A stretch of 64,000 bases of DNA from Hofstenia miamia. Lineage: Eukaryota; Xenacoelomorpha; Acoela. Position numbers and translations under genes: made by a program. This document shows positions 58,760 through 64,000 of this stretch, piece after piece. The stretch covers positions 1,534,253-1,598,252 of the forward strand of contig SCFE01000051.1 of assembly GCA_004352715.1 (NCBI GenBank), in the 5' to 3' direction. How positions within the stretch are numbered: the first letter of the stretch is position 1; every line of letters starts with the position of its first letter. The notes under the pieces are model-generated. The model searched no databases and was not told the origin of the DNA. It was given only the letters and a program-made list of their open reading frames with translations.

Positions 58760-59300
58760 GCACCTAAACCGTAGTAGTAAGCCACCCTCCACGTGGCGGT
58801 TTCTGGGAAACTCCAATTTCTTAGAGACGGAGTCCCATACCTTCAGATAATGTTAAGCAATAGGGAAAATGAAGTGTTGCCAGGCTTACTTTCTGAACAT
58901 GAGGACGGGCAATAGTCGTGAAGACTGTCAGTTTAGTTTATGATAGAGAGATGGGACGCAGTGGAAACAGTACCAGCCAAATTGCTACTGGTTTCTGAGT
59001 TATGAGTGCATCTCATAAGGTAGTCATGTCAGGGACAACTAGTTCTTCTATCCTATGGGATAGGTTAAGCACAAGCGCTTTCTGTACCAGTGAGGCAGCT
59101 TTGCTGTATCACAGTAGGTTTTTATTGCAGCAGTTGCTCACTAAGATACCACCGTTAGTAGCTTTGGTTTGCAAAAATGCGAGATGCGCAACCCTCTCAA
59201 CTGAAACATGTATTTGCTACTACTACAATAGTTTTCAACAAAATTGGTCTGATTCACCCTGAACCTTCAAAACAGGGATCAGTTGATCCTGAATGACATT
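58760..59300. other. Composition island, not identified
   Basis: About 500 bp clearly richer in G and C than the surroundings, with a CCACGTGG palindrome near 58790. It could be part of an old mobile element or an exon. The 86-codon frame at 59002-59262 shows no domain I recognise. Confidence 0.35.
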
Positions 59301-60139
59301 CCTCAATGAATGAAAAGCTTCACACCTTCCTCTGATGCCTTACTCAATAGCCTCAATAATGTTTTTGTATCATATCATAATTTTGACTAGCCATGTACAC
59401 CTAGATGAATCGTGTTCATCCTTCAAAAAGGCGTCTTAGAAAAGCATTTCAAACGAACTCTTTTAACATGTTCAATTACGCAGCAGAATCTCTTCTGGCA
59501 GCATAATCGAGAGAAAATTAGAAAATTTTGAACCCCCCCCAAGGAACTACATTCATGTGTTTGATGCAGATGGCTATTCATCTGTTGTAATTTAAAGACA
59601 GCCCACAATAATGCCTAAGGATATCTGAAACTGCTCTGTCAAAATGTTGAATATTGGAGATATTGGGCTCCTGAAAAAATCCTGGCTAAACCCAGTAATT
59701 TTTATTATATAAATTACACTAGATATAAGAAGTTTAAGAAGACACTTTGGAAAGAAAAGCCTAAGATTTCGAGCTTTTGCAATTTTAATTTTTTGTAAAT
59801 GTAGAATCAATTTAGAGTAATCAATCTCATTTAGGTCTAGCTTCATTAGTTCAAAATTGAAGGGGTAATTGAACTTTTAGTTCTCTCAAATTTTTTAAGA
59901 CTCTGCCTTGAAAAGCTTTACAAAATATTAACATTTTATTTTTTCTGTCAATATGGGGTATATGACTTTGCAAAGCTTGTACATGTAAGGTTTTTTATTC
60001 AAATGTTGCCACGGGGCCAACAACTATCACTAAATAATGCGCCGAAAATCTGGCTTTCACAGTTTGTGCACTTCTATACTTATTAACCTTAATTTTTGTC
60101 TATTATTAATGAGCTCGATTCCACAGATATATACAATTT
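59301..60139. other. Intergenic DNA, no gene recognised
   Basis: AT-rich with a C9 run near 59526. Minus-strand frames at 59423-59608 and 59592-59846 lack recognisable domains. Confidence 0.45.
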
Positions 60140-60218
60140 GGATTATCCGGGCTCTTCGGATTATCCGCTCATTTCCTTTAGTCGTTCACTCAGTAGGGCT
60201 AAACAAGAATGCACTGTA
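60140..60218. mobile_element. pogo/Tigger-like terminal repeat
   Basis: GGATTATCCGGGCTCTTCGG followed by ATTATCCGCTC and ending CACTG then TA. Read from the other side this is TA-CAGTG...GAGCGGATAATCCGAAGAG..., the style of pogo/Tigger ends, which insert at TA. Only one end is visible. Confidence 0.55.
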
Positions 60219-62657
60219 GTTGAATAGTAGACAGTTGATCGAGTCCAACAAACTTGAAAAAACTATTGTGTTCAAGGCGTTGATTGTAGCACTGGGTGTT
60301 ACAAAAATGGAATCAATTAAGGTAACATAGAAATCTCCAAGTGTATAATCCCAAATATTTTGACATTTAATACACTGAATTCTAAAATTCCTTTTTTAGT
60401 TTTGTACTTTATCCAAGGTAAATCACTAAAACATTTGATATTTATTCAAAAAACAAGCGATAGCCGGAATGTGAGCCGCAAGCTCCCATTCAAAGTAAAT
60501 GACTAATAAACAAAGGGTTGTTTCATATAATGTTTTCTTGCATGCTTCTTCTTACTTGTAGTTTGAAAACATAAATTACTTTGGAAAATGTTTGAATTTA
60601 GGATAGCTATAATATCAAATGTCGTTATTTTGATACCCGTTTCCAAATGACGAAATCATTTCTAGTGACGTGGATATGGGATATTCAAAACATGTGGTGC
60701 ATTATTTTCTCATTTTTTTCAAAATTTAATGTCACATATCGCGCAATAGTATTACGATTTTGTAAAATTTCAATGAATGTTCCCAGAGCAAAAGGCTTTG
60801 GGCTATTGGCAAAAATACGTTTTTTTTACTTTTTAGATTTAGAGTCCTTAGCATGATCAAATTTAAAATATTTTAGTAGTTTATGTGTTCACGCTTAAGG
60901 TAAGATTTATGTGTTCACACTTTAGGTAAGATCAAACTGCACTCTTCAATTTTTGATAAAAATGTTGTATAATGAAAACTGGATTCACAATTATTATTTA
61001 AATTCAAAAATAAGTTTTCTGATAAAAGCCTCATTTCACAAAGAGTACTATAGAAGCATGAACTACTATTGGATTTGTATGGAGAAAAATACGGGTCAGC
61101 TAACTTTTTCTTATTTGTTCACTAGAATTGTCAACGTCTCAATATTTACAATAATACAGTTTTGGCATGTTGGCTGATAAGGTCATTTAAAGGTCGTGCA
61201 ATTTGCGCACAGTTTTGACAATAAATTGTTCGGGATTTGATGATATTAACAATTTATGCTTATTCTTAATTGAAAACAAAATCGAAAATATAAATTTTTT
61301 TAATATATGTTTTGGCCAAAGGTATGACCAAAGAGTGACTTAGCCTTAGCTATAGTAATATTATGTAATACTTAGACGTGAAGATGCGCTATCAATAATG
61401 TATAATCGCGTAATCCCCGACTGAGATGATTTCCGAAAACTTAAAAAATATTGTAGAAAGGTTTTTGAAAAAAAATTGCCTAATCGACCTAAAAATCACA
61501 TTCTTGGTCAATAAAAAAGCCAATAATGAACAGAATTCAATAAAACTTGGTATTTGGCTATTCCACATTAATAAAATGCATAAAATTTTTAATTCATCGC
61601 AGCCTAGAATGGTTGAGCCAAAAGGCTTAAATTTTAAGACTATTGGATATCTTCAGATCTATTTACCAACACATTGAAACATTTGATTTTGCGGCTTGAA
61701 TGTTTTACTAAAACTTGAAAATTTAATAATAATTTTCATGGTAGTCGTTTTAGAGAAAATTAGCCTCAAAACCAGAAAGGACTAAATTGCTGTTATTTTT
61801 ATACATTTAACTGTGAATAATGAATAGATTTCTTTGAAAATTAAAACCACATGATTACACACATATTTACATAAACTAGCTAAATATTGATGTCAAATTC
61901 AAAAAATTATGTCAAACTGACCCTTAAATATATCCAGCTGTACACCCATCTCAAGATGAAAATTACACATGTTCCAAGATATATACTTTCTCTACTGAAA
62001 ATATGCATGTATAATGAAAATGCACAAATCCTTTGAAATACATATTGTTTACTATAAAAATAACAAGAATTATACAAGATGGACTTTATGCTTATAAAGT
62101 TTAAATTTCAACAACAAATATGCATAAAACATATTAAAATTTAAAACCTGATTTATGAGAGCAGTACACAAAGATTTGTAAATATAATAAATAGTGACTA
62201 GTTTTGTTTACCAATATTAGTTGCTGGAGATTGGATTCAATGCTACTACAACATATTTTATGGCGCTCCTAAATTTAAAATGTTTTTCTAAGCAATGTTC
62301 TTATTTTTCCATACATCATCGCCATAAAATTCATTCTGTAGTCATTTACTTCGAATGCCGGCAAAAGGCATTCCAACTTTAAGTACTAGAAAAAGATTTT
62401 TTAAAAATCGATACATATTGAATGTGTCAGTGAGAAAACAATTTCCTCGCATGTTAAAAACCATTCTCTGCATTGACATCTGCCGCCTCTCAATGGCTAT
62501 TTGCCACTAAAAGTGCATAAAATTGGCCCTAGCTATAAAACGAAACATTCTTAAGATTTAATCCATTTAATGGGATCTAAGATATTCCAATAATTATCTT
62601 GAGATTCTATTCATAAAGATCCATCAATTAGTTTTGAGAAATGGTGCTTATAATCCG
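60219..62657. other. Intergenic DNA, no gene recognised
   Basis: AT-rich, short frames without domains, plus a 26-bp tandem duplication at 60880-60931. Confidence 0.5.
60880..60931. repeat. 26-bp tandem duplication
   Basis: Two adjacent 26-bp units starting TTTATGTGTTCAC differ at two positions. Confidence 0.85.
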
Positions 62658-62960
62658 AACCTTTCAACGAGCCAAGCCTAGCCGTGCTTGCGGACAGAAT
62701 TCGATATACAAAGAGCCCAAAACGAGCCTTTCCTAAGCCAAGCAAATTCAAAGTTCTGCTTGTTAATTTGATTATGCGGATGTTTCTTATTTTTTCAATA
62801 AATACACATTTTTATAATTATATTTTGAAATTTTTATTACGCAATAGGAAGAGCTATGTACAAAATTCTAAGAGCGCAATATTTTTAAAATATCATCGAG
62901 CTAAAATGAGCCTAGGTGAACGGTTCTATGTTGCGAGCCGAGCCGAACTTAAAAATTCGA
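62658..62960. mobile_element. Inverted-repeat element, possible second copy of the 58214 family
   Basis: GAACCTTTCAACGAGCC on the left and the reverse complement of GAGCCTAGGTGAACGGTTC on the right are similar. It ends GAGCCGAGCCGAACTTAA, matching GAACCGAGCTGAACTTAA at 58551-58568 (16 of 18). Confidence 0.42.
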
Positions 62961-64000
62961 CTTTTTGACAAGTCTGTTACAAACACACAAACAGATCCGA
63001 AAACAATACCGTAACAATCGATCTGGAACTTTGCATAAAGCAATAACAAATTGCGTTTTAAATTTATGAATTTAGGAATTTCCGTTGATGTATTAAAATA
63101 TTACGCATTTTTAAAATTCATTCGAAATTTCATATTAATTCTTTGATTACAGATTTTGATTTTGTTAACTGCAGCTGTTTTGGTAAGCATTACAATTTTT
63201 CTCCAATATTTATTTTCTAAGAAAATTTGTAGGTGCTTTTAAATTTTTACTTCAACTAAAATGTCAAGTCCACAAATTTTAACATAGTCGCTTTATAGGA
63301 TACACTTTCATTATTAGAGAGATTTCATAAATAATCGTTAAGATGAATATATGGAGTTGGCCGCCCCATGCCTGCAAATTTTAGAAAGCAAAGAATAACT
63401 TGTGTGAATCAAGACAAAACAACTGGCAAGAGCGGTAGAGCCGGATAAAGCAGACTTGTCCAGTGGCATGCGCATCCATTGGCCAGAGGGGTGATCTTAA
63501 TGAATCTCGTGGGGTGCGATTTGGTTGAGATGAAGTCTGGTCACATGGGCACACTAAAGATTTTTTGAGCTAGTAGCGTACCTTTAAACTTCATTATAAG
63601 AGTGTTTTTATTGATTTGTAAATTTAAATGAGAAGACGACGTATTTATTACATATTAACATAGTCATGCGGTAATTCGGTTAATTAAATTATCAAACATA
63701 TAAAAGTTCATTTCGTCAATTTACAAAAAATAGGTTTTTTGTAAAAAATGTTTCAAATCAGAGCTCATTAAGATAATGGCTTTTGTCCTTTTACATTATT
63801 CAAATATTCGTAGAATTAACTTCTGCATTTTCGCATTTCAAACAGTTCAATTAATACCTTCAATTGGGAATAGACTACACTCAGAGTGTTTAGCATTTTT
63901 CTTCACAATTTAATGCTTAGGTCCTTTCCTTATAGCATTTGGGTCCCGTTACTTAGAAACTTCAAAATGTAATTGGTTCTGACATTTTCCAAAAGATATT
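62961..64000. other. Intergenic DNA to the window end
   Basis: No gene recognised. 63400-63550 is GC-richer and contains CAGTGGCATGCGCATCC, a possible hAT-like end without a partner. Confidence 0.45.

Noticed and set aside
1-64000. CRISPR arrays, bacterial operons, tRNA or rRNA genes
   Set aside because: No regularly spaced repeats, no tRNA cloverleaf with a usable B box, and no rRNA core found. The window is eukaryotic.

Overview
The window is a gene-poor, very AT-rich stretch of an animal nuclear genome. It is rich in (TA)n microsatellites and in several classes of decayed or recent transposable elements. The animal origin rests on a long SLC8-type Na+/Ca2+ exchanger reading frame with two Calx-beta domains, on Penelope-like and non-LTR retroelements, and on hAT-like and mariner-like elements with terminal inverted repeats. 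An AT-rich invertebrate with a large genome (a cnidarian is one possibility) fits, but nothing here fixes the species. The assembly has four N gaps (595-1108, 4213-5212, 24929-24949, 30224-30362) and two single Ns. Two of the gaps lie inside (TA)n runs, and one is flanked by a perfect 201-bp false duplication.

Layout. 1-2768: AT-rich, no gene seen. 2784-4059: a 5'-truncated Penelope-like element (RT core plus GIY-YIG endonuclease) with a hammerhead-like motif at its 3' end. 5214-5620: the end of a non-LTR element with a restriction-like endonuclease, carrying an (AAT)n/(ATT)n tail. 5680-6122: two candidate exons of a galactose-3-O-sulfotransferase-like gene. 10311-11240: a second Penelope-like remnant on the minus strand, abutted by a hAT-like element (11265-12169). 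12561-15199: a cluster of short inverted-repeat elements. 15200-30200: mostly featureless AT-rich DNA with (TA)n runs and one 114-bp direct repeat. 30550-33245: a third Penelope-like remnant, a possible Penelope 3' end and a LINE RT remnant. 38603-41266 (minus): the exchanger, in one uninterrupted exon. 42085-43911: a hAT-like element with a smaller one nested in it. 44945-49065: an almost complete two-ORF LINE of the Jockey/CR1 type. 51400-53118: a LINE RT remnant and inverted-repeat elements. 56460-63000: a fourth Penelope 3' end, further inverted-repeat elements and a pogo/Tigger-like end.

The exchanger is the only convincing host gene. It should extrude Ca2+ across the plasma membrane. 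Its last ~95 codons look corrupted by poor base calls rather than by evolution. The most interesting shared signal is that the three Penelope-like copies with recognisable coding sequence, and the isolated 3' end, all run into (TA)n tracts, and that their 3' ends carry hammerhead-ribozyme cores.
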